Source of the DNA: Lantana camara
Taxonomy: Eukaryota; Streptophyta; Magnoliopsida; Lamiales; Verbenaceae
DNA: 64,000 bases
Direction of reading: 5' to 3'
Assembly: GCA_037501455.1 (NCBI GenBank)
Contig: CM074861.1
Coordinates: 36,720,001-36,784,000 of the forward strand
The notes beneath the pieces were generated by a model. It ran no database searches, was not told the origin of the DNA, and saw nothing but the letters and a program-made list of their open reading frames with translations. Shown piece after piece: positions 48,547 through 60,361 of the stretch. The first letter of the stretch is position 1; each line of letters begins with the position of its first letter. The position numbers and the translations under genes were made by a program.

Positions 48547-48681
48547 AACTTCAAGAATATTATCATTAGTAACATTTATTTCCTGAAATTGGGAAATAAT
48601 TTGATAAATATTTCCTCCTTCAGTATCTGAAGAATCTATTTGCTTATCACAAGTTAAACCATTTTTACATGGCTCACATTC

Positions 48682-50063
48682 TTATGATTCAGAAGAATAA
48701 TCTTCGTTTTCTAAAACATCTAAATCATCTGAGTGTGATGATTTTTCGCTTTCTGATTCAGAATTTAAAAACATTTTGCAAAGAGTATCTTTAGTATTAT
48801 CATCGACCTCTAAGCTTTGGATTTTCTTTTTGGTCCAGCATTGATTTGCATAGTGACCAATCTTACCACATTTACGACAAATAATAGGGAGACTATTAGC
48901 CCTTCTTTTTTCTTTCCTAAATTCTCTTTTCTCCCTTCTCTTTATATGCTTTTTCTTAGAAAATTCTGGAGATTTATAAAATCTCTTCCTTTTTTTATGA
49001 CCCTTTTCTTTATTAAGAATCGGATTTGAAATTCCAAACTGATCACAAAACTGACCCAATTGTTTCCTTTCATTAAGATTATGTTTCTTAATCTGTTGAC
49101 TTAGCTTTATTTCATTGCATAAAGCTATTCCTTCACTTTGGCAAGTCCCTATAAGACTACCATAATTATAACAATCATAATTGATATTCACATCTCCTTT
49201 TCTGAGTGTATTTCTAACCCTCTCTGCAAAGAGAGATGGTAAACCATCAATAAACTTGGACTTCAAATGAGTACTATTAGACTCAGGAAGTTCCATAATT
49301 CTACTAAGAAAAGTATCCTTATACCATCTAAATCAGGTAAGGGTACGACATCTCAGATTTTGAAGTAAAGTTATGATTTTATCACTATTTTTCGAAAATC
49401 TTCCGATAAAATATTCAATGATATTAACAATCAAAGTATAAACAACATCTGGATTATTAACACCATTTTCAATTTTTATCGTATTAAGAATATTTTCTTT
49501 ATTGGCTTCAGTGAGACAATTATCCCACCAACCTTTTAATTGACCAGTAAAGCCTACAATTATCATTTTGGCAATATCTTTATCTCTATTACCATTACTT
49601 TTGCAAATAGTACTATACATAAGCATTCTGTAAACTGCATTGTAAATATGTCTCTCAGCAAAACCATCTATATTCCATTCATAGATATTTTTGCCACTAT
49701 AAGAATTATTTAAAGTATATTCTTGTTCTTCAAGAATAATATCTTGAGGAGTTGGTAATAATACATCCTCTGAGTAGGCTTATCAGCATACTTAGATAAT
49801 TTATTAATCTCTTCTTTCACAGTATTGCGATAATTTTCATTGTCGGACATACTATCCTCAAATTCTTTATTAAGAATACTAATTCTTAATCCTTTGAATT
49901 TCTCATCAAGAATGTTTTCTAACTCAGAAATAGATTTTAATTTAAAATCTTTCATTTCAGGAGGCGGTTGAATACTAGGGATAATTCCACTAGATTCTCC
50001 ATGATCTTTTTCAATTTTGTTTTGGGTTTTGAAATTATCCAAATCAGAAATAATTTTCTCCAC
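48682..50063 (-). pseudogene. Pararetrovirus capsid region, minus-strand copy
   Basis: Encodes the capsid core (region with FTGQLKGWWDN), a basic block and one CCHC knuckle (CRKCGKIGHYANQC), then an acidic Ser/Glu tail. A small deletion near 49,760 shifts the frame between 50063-49710 and 49626-49333, and a further stop lies near 49,330. This copy is the left arm of the large inverted repeat. Confidence 0.85.
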
Positions 50064-51563
50064 TCTTTTAGTTAACGAAGAAATATTTTACATGATCTTT
50101 TTCAATCATATGAATAATATGGTTCAACAACATAATTTTACAAATATTTATTTAATTGTGCTTGGAGAGAATATTTCTTCGTTAACTAAAAGAGTGGAGA
50201 AAATTATTTCTGATTTGGATAATTTCAAAACCCAAAACAAAATTGAAAAAGATCGTGGAGAATCTAGTGGAATTATCCCTAGTATTCAACCGCCTGAAAT
50301 CAAAGATTTTAAATTAAAATCTATTTCTGAGTTAGAAAAAATTCTTGATGAGAAATTCAAAGGATTAAGAATTAGTATTCTTAATAAAGAATTTGAGGAT
50401 AGTATGTCCGACAATGAAAATTATCGCAATATTGTGAAAGAGGAGATTAATAAATTATCTAAGTATGCTGATAAGCCTACTCAGATGATGTATTATTATC
50501 CTAGACCAACTCCTCAAGATATTATTCTTGAAGAACAAGAATATACTTTTAATAATTCTTATAGTGGCAAAAATATCTATGAATGGAATATAGATGGTTT
50601 TGTTGAGAGACATATTTACAATGCAGTTCACAGAATGCTTATGTATAGTACTATTTGCAAAAGTAATGGTAATAGAGATAAAGATATTGCCAAAATGATA
50701 ATTGCAGGCTTTACTGGTCAATTAAAAGGTTGGTTGGATAATTATCTCACTGAAGCCAATAAAGAAAATATTCTTAATACGATAAAAATTGAAAATGGTG
50801 TTAATAATCCAGATGTTGTTTATACTTTGATTGTTAATATCATTGAACATTTTACCGGAAGATTTTTGGAAAATAGTGATAAAATCAGAACTTTACTTCA
50901 AAATCTGAGATGTCGTACCCTTACCTCATTTAGATGGTATAAGGATACTTTTCTTAGTAGAGTTATGGAACTTCCTGAGTCTAATAGTACTCATTGGAAG
51001 TCCAAGTTTATTGATGGTTTACCATCTCTCTTTGCAGAGAGGGTTAGAAATACACTCAGAAAAGGAGATGTTAATATCAATTATGATAGTTATAATTATG
51101 GTAGTCTTATAGGGACTTGCCAAAGAGAAGGAATAGCTTTATGCAATGAAATAAAGCTAAGTCAACAGATTAAGAAACATAATCTTAATGAAAGGAAACA
51201 ATTGGGTCAGTTTTGTGATCAGTTTGGAATTTCAAATTCGATTCTTAATAAAGAAAAGGGTCATAAAAAAAGGAAGAAATTTTATAAATCTCCAGAATTT
51301 TCTAAGAAAAAGCATAGAAAGAGAAGAGAGAAAAGAGAATTTAGGAAAGAAAAAAAGAGGGCTAATAGTCTCCCTATTATTTGTCGTAAATGTGGTAAGA
51401 TTGGTCACTATGCAAATCAATGTTGGACCAAAAAAAAAATCTAAAGCTTAGAGGTCGATGATAATACTAAAGATACTCTTTGCAAAATGTTTTTAAATTC
51501 TGAATCAGAAAGCGAAAAATCATCACACTCAGATGATTTAGATGTTTTAGAAAACGAAGATTA
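48699..51563. repeat. Large inverted repeat of the viral capsid region
   Basis: Left arm 48699-50087 and right arm 50170-51563 are reverse complements over about 1.39 kb with few differences. The 82-bp AT-rich spacer is 50088-50169. The left arm continues into protease and RT; the right arm stops at 51564 where LTR sequence of element E begins. Confidence 0.93.
50170..51563 (+). pseudogene. Pararetrovirus capsid region, plus-strand copy
   Basis: This is the longest capsid frame in the window (open to 51444). The homologous part covers the capsid N-terminal coil, capsid core, basic block and CCHC knuckle. It ends at a TAA (51442-51444) where the sister copies have CAA. Acidic-tail codons continue beyond that to 51563. 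The frame extends a little upstream into the spacer (ATG 50017 lies in the other arm), so the start is not meaningful. No protease or RT follows: at 51564 it joins LTR sequence. Confidence 0.88.
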
Positions 51564-51692
51564 CATATGCGGGATAGCTAGTCCACATCGTACCTTCCCC
51601 GGTTATTCACCGAGGGCTCAAAGCACCACGCCTTCTCAACCTCCAAGACTCACGCGTAGGTACTTCAAATGGAGATCGTGCACAGGCTTAAC

Positions 51693-52239
51693 TAGGGGTG
51701 CAAACGAGCCGAGCCAAGTTTTGGCTAAAAAACAGGCTCGAGCTCGAGCTCGAAAATTGATATACAGGATCGGGATCGAGATCGAGATCGTCAAGCCGGA
51801 ATTTCTTCGGCTTGAACTCGGCTCGTGGCAAACTCGGGCTCGGGTCGGCTCGATTTAAAATTATTTAAAATTGAAATCATATAAATGTAATAAAATATAT
51901 GATTGTAAAATATTTTTTAATACATATATTATAAATAATATATATTATATATATGCTAATAATATATAATATAATAAATATATTATATAGAATATATATA
52001 TATATATAATAGAAAACTTAGTATAAATATATATAATTTATAAAAAATAATTATATGTATAGGCTCGCAAGCCGGCTCGCGAGCCACGAGCTCAGGCACA
52101 TGGGGCTCGAGATTGACTCGATGCATGACTCGGGCTCGTTGGAGCTCGGATCGAGATCGTCCCAATTCAATCTCAAGCCGATCCAGCTCGAGCTTGACTC
52201 GTGAAACTCGCGAGCTGGCTCGGCTTGTTTGCACCTCTA
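51693..52239. mobile_element. hAT-type MITE inside the LTR of element E
   Basis: Ends TAGGGGTGCAAACGAGCC and (reverse complement) TAGAGGTGCAAACAAGCC; 8-bp flanks GGCTTAAC (51685-51692) and GGTTTAAC (52240-52247) match at 7 of 8. Subterminal parts are filled with GAGCTCG/CGAGCC repeats on both sides, the middle is AT-rich. No ORF. The 8-bp duplication points to hAT. Confidence 0.85.
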
Positions 52240-53287
52240 GGTTTAACCCGACAGCCCAACACCGTCTCAGGCGCCTTTACCCACGTCACCGGGGGCCCAA
52301 CATATCAGAACAGAGCATATCATATCATATCTCGCTACATATCAAATCATAACTTAACGTACCTTAGCATACCTTACCTTGCAACTCGGCATATACTTTT
52401 AACATACCTCTTTGTGTCATCCTAAATCAAATCATGCTGAAGAAGAGCATAGCTTGCACGAAGACACACGGTTTGGAGCATAACCTTATTGCAAAATATT
52501 TTCAAGCTTATATATGGTCGTACATATAATTCAAAACCATATAATTGTATGACAAAGTCATAAACATATCTTATAAGCACGTATTTATTATATAAATATA
52601 ATATTATAGTCACATGCGGGCTTATAAACGAGCATATTGGGTCGTAGGTCGTATTAACTAAAAAGAAAACAAACCTGAACCTCACCGTTTACCAAAATTG
52701 CTCACGGAGGAGCGTTGACGACCAAGAAAAAGCTAAATGGTGGATCCGACACCTCCCGAACTTAAATCCGAGACAAACAAACACATACTCAAGACATAGA
52801 CCCAAGCATGAACCAATTAGGCACACGGCGACGTATACAAATGCAAGTGGATGTAATACATGTCATATAAATTCATACTTAGGCATATCGGAGCAAATAA
52901 CGAAATATCACATAAGGAATTCAAGATTTAAACTCATATCATATCAAATAATCTCATAGTGTATCATATTATAGCATAACATAAGAGTTCATAAGTTTAA
53001 ACTGCATAAAGGAGGCAAACGAGACAAGAAAAGATTACACGTATCACTTATACGGTCATTAATTCACCTCACAACGATACCTAGCAAACAAGGCCATAAA
53101 CTTAAAATAAATAACGAAACATAACATATTGCAACACACTAACAAGTTAGGATCATAATTGGGGTGGGAGAAATCAAATATAATCAAGAACTTAGCAAGA
53201 AAAAGAAGCAAAGATCACAACGGAGCAAGAAAAACGGCTAAATGGAAGCCAGCACATAGCAGCCATTAAATGGCTGCCAAAGGGCGT

Positions 53288-53413
53288 GACACGGGCATGT
53301 CTCCCTTGTAGAACAAAGGGAGACATGGGGGTGTCTCAGTACAGACACCCCAAACCCAAGGTGATACGGGGGCTGTCACCCAAAATGCCTTGGGACCGAC
53401 ATAGACATGTCCC
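53288..53413. repeat. Palindrome cluster in the LTR of element E
   Basis: GACACGGGCATGTC (53288), GAGACATGGGGGTGTCTC (53320), GGTGATACGGGGGCTGTCAC (53360, one more C closes it) and a weaker GGGAC...GTCCC (about 53,392-53,413). Confidence 0.7.
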
Positions 53414-54604
53414 TGGGCGACAACTTCATCTTCTTCGCGAATCAGCTGCAAAAACAAAGGGGAAAATAAGAAAGGAACAGGGGAGGAACAAGGCAACAAC
53501 ATACACAACATTATCATTCATCAACCTACCAAATTTCATGCCAAAATCCCACCCGAAGCAGCCCCAAAGCGAACAGCAATCATGGAGCAGTCATGGAGAT
53601 CAATTTCAATCCAAAAGCACGAAGAAACTCAAAGTTTAACAATGGTAGAACCTCATACACTTCACATACATCAAATATAAGTTCATATATACATAATTGA
53701 AGCAAGGGAGATCACATTTCATGCCTCAAATTCCATAAAAACCGAACAAGAACCATGGATTCGAAAATGGAGATTTAAACCTAACTATTCATGCTCTTCT
53801 TCATAACATGCTCAAAACTCAATTAAAATCTGAGAATCATAGATTAAAACAGCCACAAGGAGATGGACAATAAGAATATATGCTTACCTCTTGAATCGCA
53901 GATAAATCGACGAAGTTACGAGCTCAAAAATGGCATGGGGTGAATAGTTACGGGTTTCTTTTTCCTTTTCTCTTTCTCAGCTGAATCTCTCTCTTCTCTT
54001 CTTCTTGGAGTCCGAAATGAGCAATTGGGGAGGATATACGGGTGACTTAGAGTCATGTAGGTTCAAGAGTGGGGCCATTTGGTCAAGAAATGAGAGAGAT
54101 ATGGTCAAAACCGTAAAAGGTGGCAGATCTGCGCACGCGGTTCGGTTCGGGCTTAAACAGGCTTAGAAAATTACTAAGTTAGGTTTCTTAGCTTCCATGC
54201 TTCGTTATGAGTCCAACACCACTTCCAGAATTCGAATCCAAATTCCCAAGATCGAGTTATGCCTTCCGCAATCCAAGGGGCTCTAAGACTCGTTAGGCCC
54301 TCAAATCCCAAAAATCAAGAAATGGTCTCCGACCAAAATGAACAAGTATAACGAATAAAATAAACACGTAAATGAGTTCATAAACATATAATTCAACTAT
54401 ATCACATATTCACGAAGTTCAAAAAATAAATTCAAGTAATTGAAATTAAATACGGAAGTTAGAACGTGAAATTTAAACACTTAGGGAACATAAATCACTT
54501 AAACAATTAAATCAAGGTATAAATTAAATCAAAAGAGAAATTAAAACATCGAAAATCCCTCTCATGAGGTCATACCTGGCTTGCCGAAGAAACGGGGTAT
54601 CACA

Positions 54605-54621
54605 ATCCTCCCCCCTTAAAA
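54605..54621 (-). promoter_or_regulatory. Polypurine tract of element E
   Basis: The minus strand TTTTAAGGGGGGAGGAT lies directly before the LTR end. Confidence 0.78.
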
Positions 54622-54640
54622 GAACCTGGTCCACAGGTTC
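54622..54640 (-). other. Hairpin beside the polypurine tract (element E)
   Basis: GAACCTG, 5-nt loop, CAGGTTC: same place and size as in A and C with compensating changes. Confidence 0.72.
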
Positions 54641-56390
54641 ACTGCTCGAGTTTCAAGCTCAAGCTACTTCCCGTATTCATCCCATGTTCGAGGTTCATGA
54701 CGTCCCAACAAGGATTAGCCCGATAAGGTCTTCATGCAGAAGGGGTTTGATCACTTCTAGAAATCTTGATGGAGTAATCCCTCACCGCTTGATCCGGGCT
54801 AGGAGCAACTAAAATGTTTCGCACAATAGGAGGGTCCAAATTTGATTCATCACCTATCGTTTGAATCATTCCAACTACTCAGGAGCTCGGTGTTACACGA
54901 ATGGCATAGTTACCGAACTTCCACCACTCGCACCTTCTAACTCAAGAAGTTCCTTTGCTAGAGAGCTAAATCACCACTCCTTGCTCGCGTCAAAATACCG
55001 TTGTAAACACGGCCCTCAACTTACCGTGAAAACCACACTCGAGCAAAACACACAACAAACACACACACGCACAAGTAACGCACACGAAAATAATATAACA
55101 ATTAAAGATGCATGATGCACATGCCATGAATGATATATGTACCATTCACCATTTCTCGGAGTCCTTTACGTTAATGAGATGAAGTGAGGAGTCAAGGTTG
55201 ATGTCTTAAAGCTCGTGATCCTAATTCCTTGGTCCTGGGATTCTTGAACGGATTCCTAACTTGGTAATTTCATTCTTTCTTCCCAACTTCATCTCTAATT
55301 GACGATACTTAACCCCGAGCAAATTTTCTTTTCTAGTTTACAAATCCCCTAATCGGCATGAGGGATTGATTAAATTCTTTTTCCCCCGAAGTCTCAAAGT
55401 CTCTCAATCAATTCCTTCTATGGTATCCTTAAACCTTATCAAATTCGAATCTCAGCCCCGTGGTGTCTTTTTCTTGCTTTTTGTGGTCCGGTAAAGAGAT
55501 GCTCTTTGGTATTATCGAGAAGTATGCCCTAGCGGATACATCTTCACAATCTACATCATTCCTCTATCCCTTAGAGCTCCTTCATTTCCTATTGATATCA
55601 TCGTGAACTATTTACCCCGAGTTCCTATACTCTACCTCATTTCTCTTTTCTTTTCGATATTCGAGAATAATGAGTCGACCATCTTGCTTCCCCGAAAAAT
55701 TTAAACTTCCAACTACCTAGTCCCTCAATAATTCCCATTCCTCCAATTATTAATGCCATCCGTGATAAGTTTCTGGTAGATGAGAAAGGCTCTCGTAGTA
55801 ATAACCTTGGATTCGTTAAGAAGAGAACCTTTAATTTCTCTTCAACTATTCCGGTTAAGTTTTCCCAATAAAGCTCTCCTCCGTCGGATATTTGTACATT
55901 CAAGAAAGGAAGAGCCATTGATCTCTCTCTAGTGCACCACCCTTTTCCCTTCCTTGGTATTTATGTTGAATAGTGAATTGTTCATTTCCTCTCCTAGGAA
56001 TTGAGCTCAGGTACTTGTTCCCGGTTCCACTTCTCACTTCGATATTGTTTTGATTACCCATCATTGAAGAGATCTTCCTTTTCGAAATTCAAACCGCTAT
56101 ATCAAAGAGATAAGGACCAGGTTCACGTGATGTGGCACCAATCTTCTTCCTTTTATTATGTCTTTGATTCCTTGTTATAATCTTAACCGAATCCCCGGAG
56201 TCACCATTTTCTTCTCACCCGGTTTTCCATCACGAAGGGGAACTTCTCTGAATTGTAAGCTATCATGAAAACATTAAACTTATGCATGGCGTGTTAGATT
56301 TGCTTATGCTATGTGTCACATTGTCACCCATTGAACAAGAAAACAACAAATAATAACAATATAAAATACACATCGCGAGTAAGTATAAAG
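54641..56390 (-). other. Non-coding interior of element E
   Basis: About 1.75 kb without a recognisable gene, resembling the interior of element C (shared phrase GCCATGAATG... near 55,120). Short ORFs are not supported. Confidence 0.5.
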
Positions 56391-56971
56391 TTACAATGTG
56401 GGATGGATGCTCGTGAAATGAATGCAATTACCTACTGGGTGTTTCTTTAGCCTTCGTTGTTCACATTCTTCCAACTTGTGTTTCGGCAATCCACATCCAA
56501 AGCATTGCTCCAATCTCTTCCAACAATTCTCATAGGTATGAGAATTTCTCCTACAATGAGCACACGGTGGTTGCTCCAAGGATGAAAGTTCTTTCACTTT
56601 CTTCTTTCCTTTCGACCCCACTTGAGAGTCCTCTCAGTTCCTCTTCGATCCCGATCCCGAGCTATTTCCCGATCCCATCCTTTCTACTCGACTCTTTTCT
56701 TTTAACTTCTTGGATTCAAACCGGAGGGCTTCTCGGGTACTCTCAACCCATGCTCTAGACTCGATCCCGGTTTCCCTTTCCCGATGGTCTTCCCTAATTC
56801 CATCCATAAATTGGGCCACTCTTTCGAATTTGTTCGACCTCCTTAGATAGATACGAGGGCATATATTGATCTTGTGTTATGAGGATCCACACCTAGAACA
56901 TTTGCCCAATCTTTTCCAACATTTCTTATGAATATGATTTGGTCCTCCACAATGAGTGCATGGGCCTTGTT
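56391..56971 (-). pseudogene. Element E gag remnant with two zinc-knuckle pairs
   Basis: Minus-strand order: a CCHC knuckle CTHCGGPNHIHKKC with a second, broken one (CSRCGSS then a stop) at about 56,975-56,870; a gag-core end (AQFMDGIREDHRERE... REALRFESKKLKEK) at about 56,819-56,640; then a second knuckle pair CAHCRRNSHTYENC and CFGCGLPKHKLEEC at about 56,570-56,460. A knuckle both before and after the gag core is abnormal and implies duplication or recombination between two related gag genes. The sequence is of the Tekay type. Confidence 0.7.
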
Positions 56972-57847
56972 GAGATCCGTGAAATCATTGCACATTCGCC
57001 ACTTGTTGGAACTTTTGGGCACAAGCACGATGCTGCACAGCCATTCCGGGTATAAGATTGGCTTAATGTACTGAGCCTCGAAGAGCTTGCTCACTTTCTC
57101 CTCAATAATCTTCTTTTGAAATCCATGGACATCTCTCTTTTTCTGTTTGATAGGCTTGAAGGCAGGGTCCACGTTGAGCCTGTGGACAATGACACTGGGG
57201 TAAATCCCAGTAAGTTGTAATACTTTCTATGCAAAAACGTCAATGTTTTCCCGCAGAAATTTGATCATCATGATCAGCAAGGGTCCCGTGAAGCTCGAGC
57301 CAATCTGCGTTATTTTCTCCTTGTTGCCTGGCTCTAGTTCAATGGTCAGAAATTTTTCAGTGGGCTCTATCCGTACCTCAGGGCGGGGAATTTCGAGCAC
57401 TCTCTTCTTTCCCGTAATGCGGTTGCCCTCACCCTCGGGATCGCCCTCACTCGCGTCTTCTTCTGAGGAAGATGCTTCCACCGCTCCAGGTGGACTGCCC
57501 TCGGAGTTATCTTTTCCACTCACAGCTTTCTTTTTGTATTTTTTCTTATAAAGTTTTGCTTTTTTCCACTTGGGACCATCCACGTCCAGATTGGGAAAAT
57601 CTACAGATCTCTTGATGGACCTAATCTGGAAAGTCTTCTCCATTTTCGGCTTCAGTTGGAGAGACAACATGTAGCATTCCCATACATCGTTGACATTGCA
57701 CAGGATCTCGCCCATCCTCTCAGAGTTAGGGAATTTGATTTTTTGATCGTAGGTGGAGATAATCTCCTTGAAATGAACGAGGACGGAGCGCCCAATCATG
57801 ATGTTGTAAGGGATCTCAATCTCCACCACCTCATAAGTGATCATCAA
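56972..57847 (-). pseudogene. Element H: protease-RT linker and RT N-terminus
   Basis: 57847-57227 encodes the end of the protease region and an acidic Glu/Gly-rich linker (SSSEEDASEGDPEGEGN). A TAG near 57,227 interrupts just after RENIDVFA, where Tat relatives usually have a TGG. Then 57172 to about 56,972 carries the start of RT (QKKRDVHGFQKKIIEEKVSK, WRMCNDFTDLNKA) and is cut before the catalytic region. Confidence 0.8.
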
Positions 57848-57856
57848 AATCTTTCG

Positions 57857-58291
57857 CTATGGGGCACGACCAAAAGAGGTGGCCAAGCGAATCTGTCCAC
57901 GAGGGACAACCTCAGAACCTCTAAAGCCAATGAGGGTTGTTTTGAGGGGCTCGAGAGGAATGTTGGTGATATTCATTTTTTGAAAAGTGGAGTAGGGGAG
58001 AACATTTACAGAGCTTCCACTATCAATATGAACCCTCTTTACAACATGATTGTGCACGCCTAAACTAACCACCATGGGGCAGTCAGAGGTTTCCCTGACC
58101 CCATGAGGTATTACAATATGTTCTAGGTCCCCATCGTTGAATCCTATCACTTCATTCTCTTTTGAGTCGTTGGCGCTCGCTTCTTTGATAGCATAAACCT
58201 GTCTGTGCATCAAGGGCCGCTGATCATAACTGCGAACATAGCGGCGGCGAGAGGCGTTGCAATCTCTCCTCGAGGAGCCCCCAGCGATCAT
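57857..58291 (-). pseudogene. Element H aspartic protease region
   Basis: Shows VKRVHIDSGSSVNVLPYSTF, the D-S-G active site of gypsy proteases, and a preceding VSLGVHNHVV strand. Same frame as the downstream linker, separated by TAG just before 57847. Confidence 0.82.
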
Positions 58292-58580
58292 ATGGATGAC
58301 TGCAAATGATGCGTTTTCCTGCTCAGACGTTTTCTGCTTTCCCTTGTTGTTGTTGTTGTTGCTCTCTGGTTGGCGCCCTCGGGGGCTCAGCGAGCGTGAG
58401 GGACTCCTTCTTGGGGCCTTAGCTCGCTCGTTGCACTGCTCATCATATCACTTTAGAATCCTGACAAACTCTTTCAAATGGCCTCCAGCGATAAGTCTTT
58501 ATATCTCACTTTCCAGTTGACAGTATTCATCTGTGTCATGCCCCTTTTGTTTGTGAAAGGCGCAATACTTCCCCAAGCGC

Positions 58581-60284
58581 CTATGAGATTCCGTCTCCCT
58601 CAGTTTCTGGGGCCTTTTGAAGAGCTTCTTGTCCGAGAGCAGTAGATCTCAGAAATTGGATGGTTGAGAGGAATGTGCTCATGTCTGCGAGGGGGAGGAG
58701 GGGATTTACGATGATCTTTATGGGTATCCTCTCACCCTCGTTCACCTTTGTGGTGGCTTGACGATTGGGGCGCATTGGATTTGTACATATCCTCGAGCGC
58801 AAAGAACGGTTCAGCGATCTCCCTCATCGCCATAAGGGATTTGGGTCTCTTCTTGACAATGGCTTCAGAAAATTCATTGCTCACATAATGCTTCTGGTTG
58901 ATGGCCTAGAAGAGCACATGGATTAAGAAATCCATGTAAGGCTGCTCGACCAAGAGAACTTCCTTGTTGAATCGAGCGAAGAAGGATCAGAGTGTCTCAT
59001 TTTCGCCTTGGACCAAGTTGTACAGGGCCGTGGGCGCAGTGACTGGAGCTTTTAAGGAGTTGAAGTGATTCAGGAAAGCATTGGTAAGGTCTTCATACCC
59101 CCTAATCGAGCAGGGTGGCAGTCGCTTGTACCATTCTTGGGTCATCCCCACGAGGGAAGTGACAAACACCTTGGCCCAGTAATGACTAGAATGCTTATAG
59201 AGATGCATCAGATCCAAAAAATGGTCTAAATGTTCTGTAGGATCAGTAGTCTCATCATAGCGATTGATGGAAGTGGGGACTTTGCCCATTCCAGCCTGGG
59301 CCATCAAAACTTCCTCAACGAGGGGAGAGCCCCTCGCCAGGGAATAGTGGTATCCCCCCTCGTTGTCATAATCTTCATATTTCTTTTCCTGTTCCTGGGG
59401 TCGAGGAGCACTGTTTCGATTGGCTTGGCGGTCAGCGTCTCTGGTCTTGGCTCTCGGCCCCCCTCCTCCCGACTTGGGGAGCTTGAGACCGCGCTCTCGA
59501 GAGCTGCTCGACCATATCCTGCAAACCTTGCAGCTTGTCTTGCACAGCCGCGAATAGGTTTGGGTCTTCTCCATCTGCTTTGCTGCCTCATTTCGAGGCT
59601 TGTGAATGGGCCTCAACATCAACATCAATTCTTTCCCCAGGCTCTTTACCTTTGTCCGCCTGTGGACGTTCTTGCGCTCCCCTCGGGGGAGCTTCTTTGG
59701 TATTGACTGGTGGTGGTGGCGGCAGTGCCTGCAAAACGGCTTGAGCGGCCATCAGCAGATGAACCTGTCAGGCCCTCTAGGTGGGGCAATCTGAGCGGCT
59801 TGTCCTGTCGGGAAATAGGTAGCAGTGAAGTTTTTCCAAGCATTTTGGGCAGCTTGAACTTCGCATTGCGTGTAAATGGCCTGCAGCTGCCTTGGCGTCA
59901 TGGGGGGTATCTCCATCCCCTCAATTCTTTGGGAACCACAACGGGGAATTGCATCTGCCCCGCGTGGTAAGGTTGGACAACAGGCATTACGTTGGGTGGT
60001 GCAAGCATATAGCCTGGCGGTGGCATCATTATGGAGTAACCACCCATGTGTGCTTTGGTGGCAGATGGCTGGTTTAGGGGGATGTTAGAACCTGATCCCC
60101 TTGCTCCTTCTCTTGTGGGCAACTCCTGGTTGTCTTCTGGGTTGGGCTCACCAGGTCCCCTTAACGGCGGGACTGCTCCGGCATTGGACAGAACACCGGC
60201 AACTTTTGTCATAGGAACGCTTCTATCACCACCTTGGGGAGGATCTCCTCTTTCCCCACCAACTCCAGATCTCGTGGTTACCAT
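58581..60284 (-). pseudogene. Element H gag, broken into three frames
   Basis: Start VTTRSGVGGERGDPP at 60284; the Tat-type gag core lies in 59628-58987 (RYDETTDPTEHLDHFLDLMH; FVTSLVGMTQEWYKRLPP); the C-terminal part is in 58802-58581. Frameshifts and stops separate them. The initial methionine is 52 codons from the leader phrase, a normal place for a Tat gag. Confidence 0.72.
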
Positions 60285-60361
60285 AATGAAATAGGTGTTT
60301 GCTTCTCAACTAACAAGGAGGAAAAGAAAGAAGGCTAGTTTCCCACAGACGGGGCCAAAAA

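Larger units (their letters stand above)
44269..50087 (-). mobile_element. Endogenous caulimovirid-like pararetrovirus, degraded
   Basis: On the minus strand, in order: capsid region with CCHC knuckle, retropepsin, reverse transcriptase, RNase H, then two further ORFs. There is no integrase and no LTR, as in Caulimoviridae. No movement-protein region is present: the 5' side is cut at the inverted-repeat junction. Coding is broken by one frameshift in the capsid region and stops between protease/RT (47791-47793) and RT/RNase H (46783-46785). Genus not assigned; a florendovirus- or petuvirus-like relative is plausible from layout. As an integrated, broken copy it cannot replicate. Confidence 0.85.
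51565..54604 (-). repeat. Element E 3' LTR, truncated, Tekay-like
   Basis: The right end reads GGGGTATCACA and is followed by a polypurine tract and hairpin like those of A and C. The left end is cut at the junction with the viral inverted repeat. It holds a palindrome cluster (53288-53413) and is interrupted by a hAT-type MITE. Confidence 0.75.

Noticed and set aside
50017..50169. Upstream extension of the plus-strand capsid frame to ATG 50,017
   Set aside because: This stretch is the antisense of the other arm plus the spacer; the open frame there is an accident of the inverted repeat.
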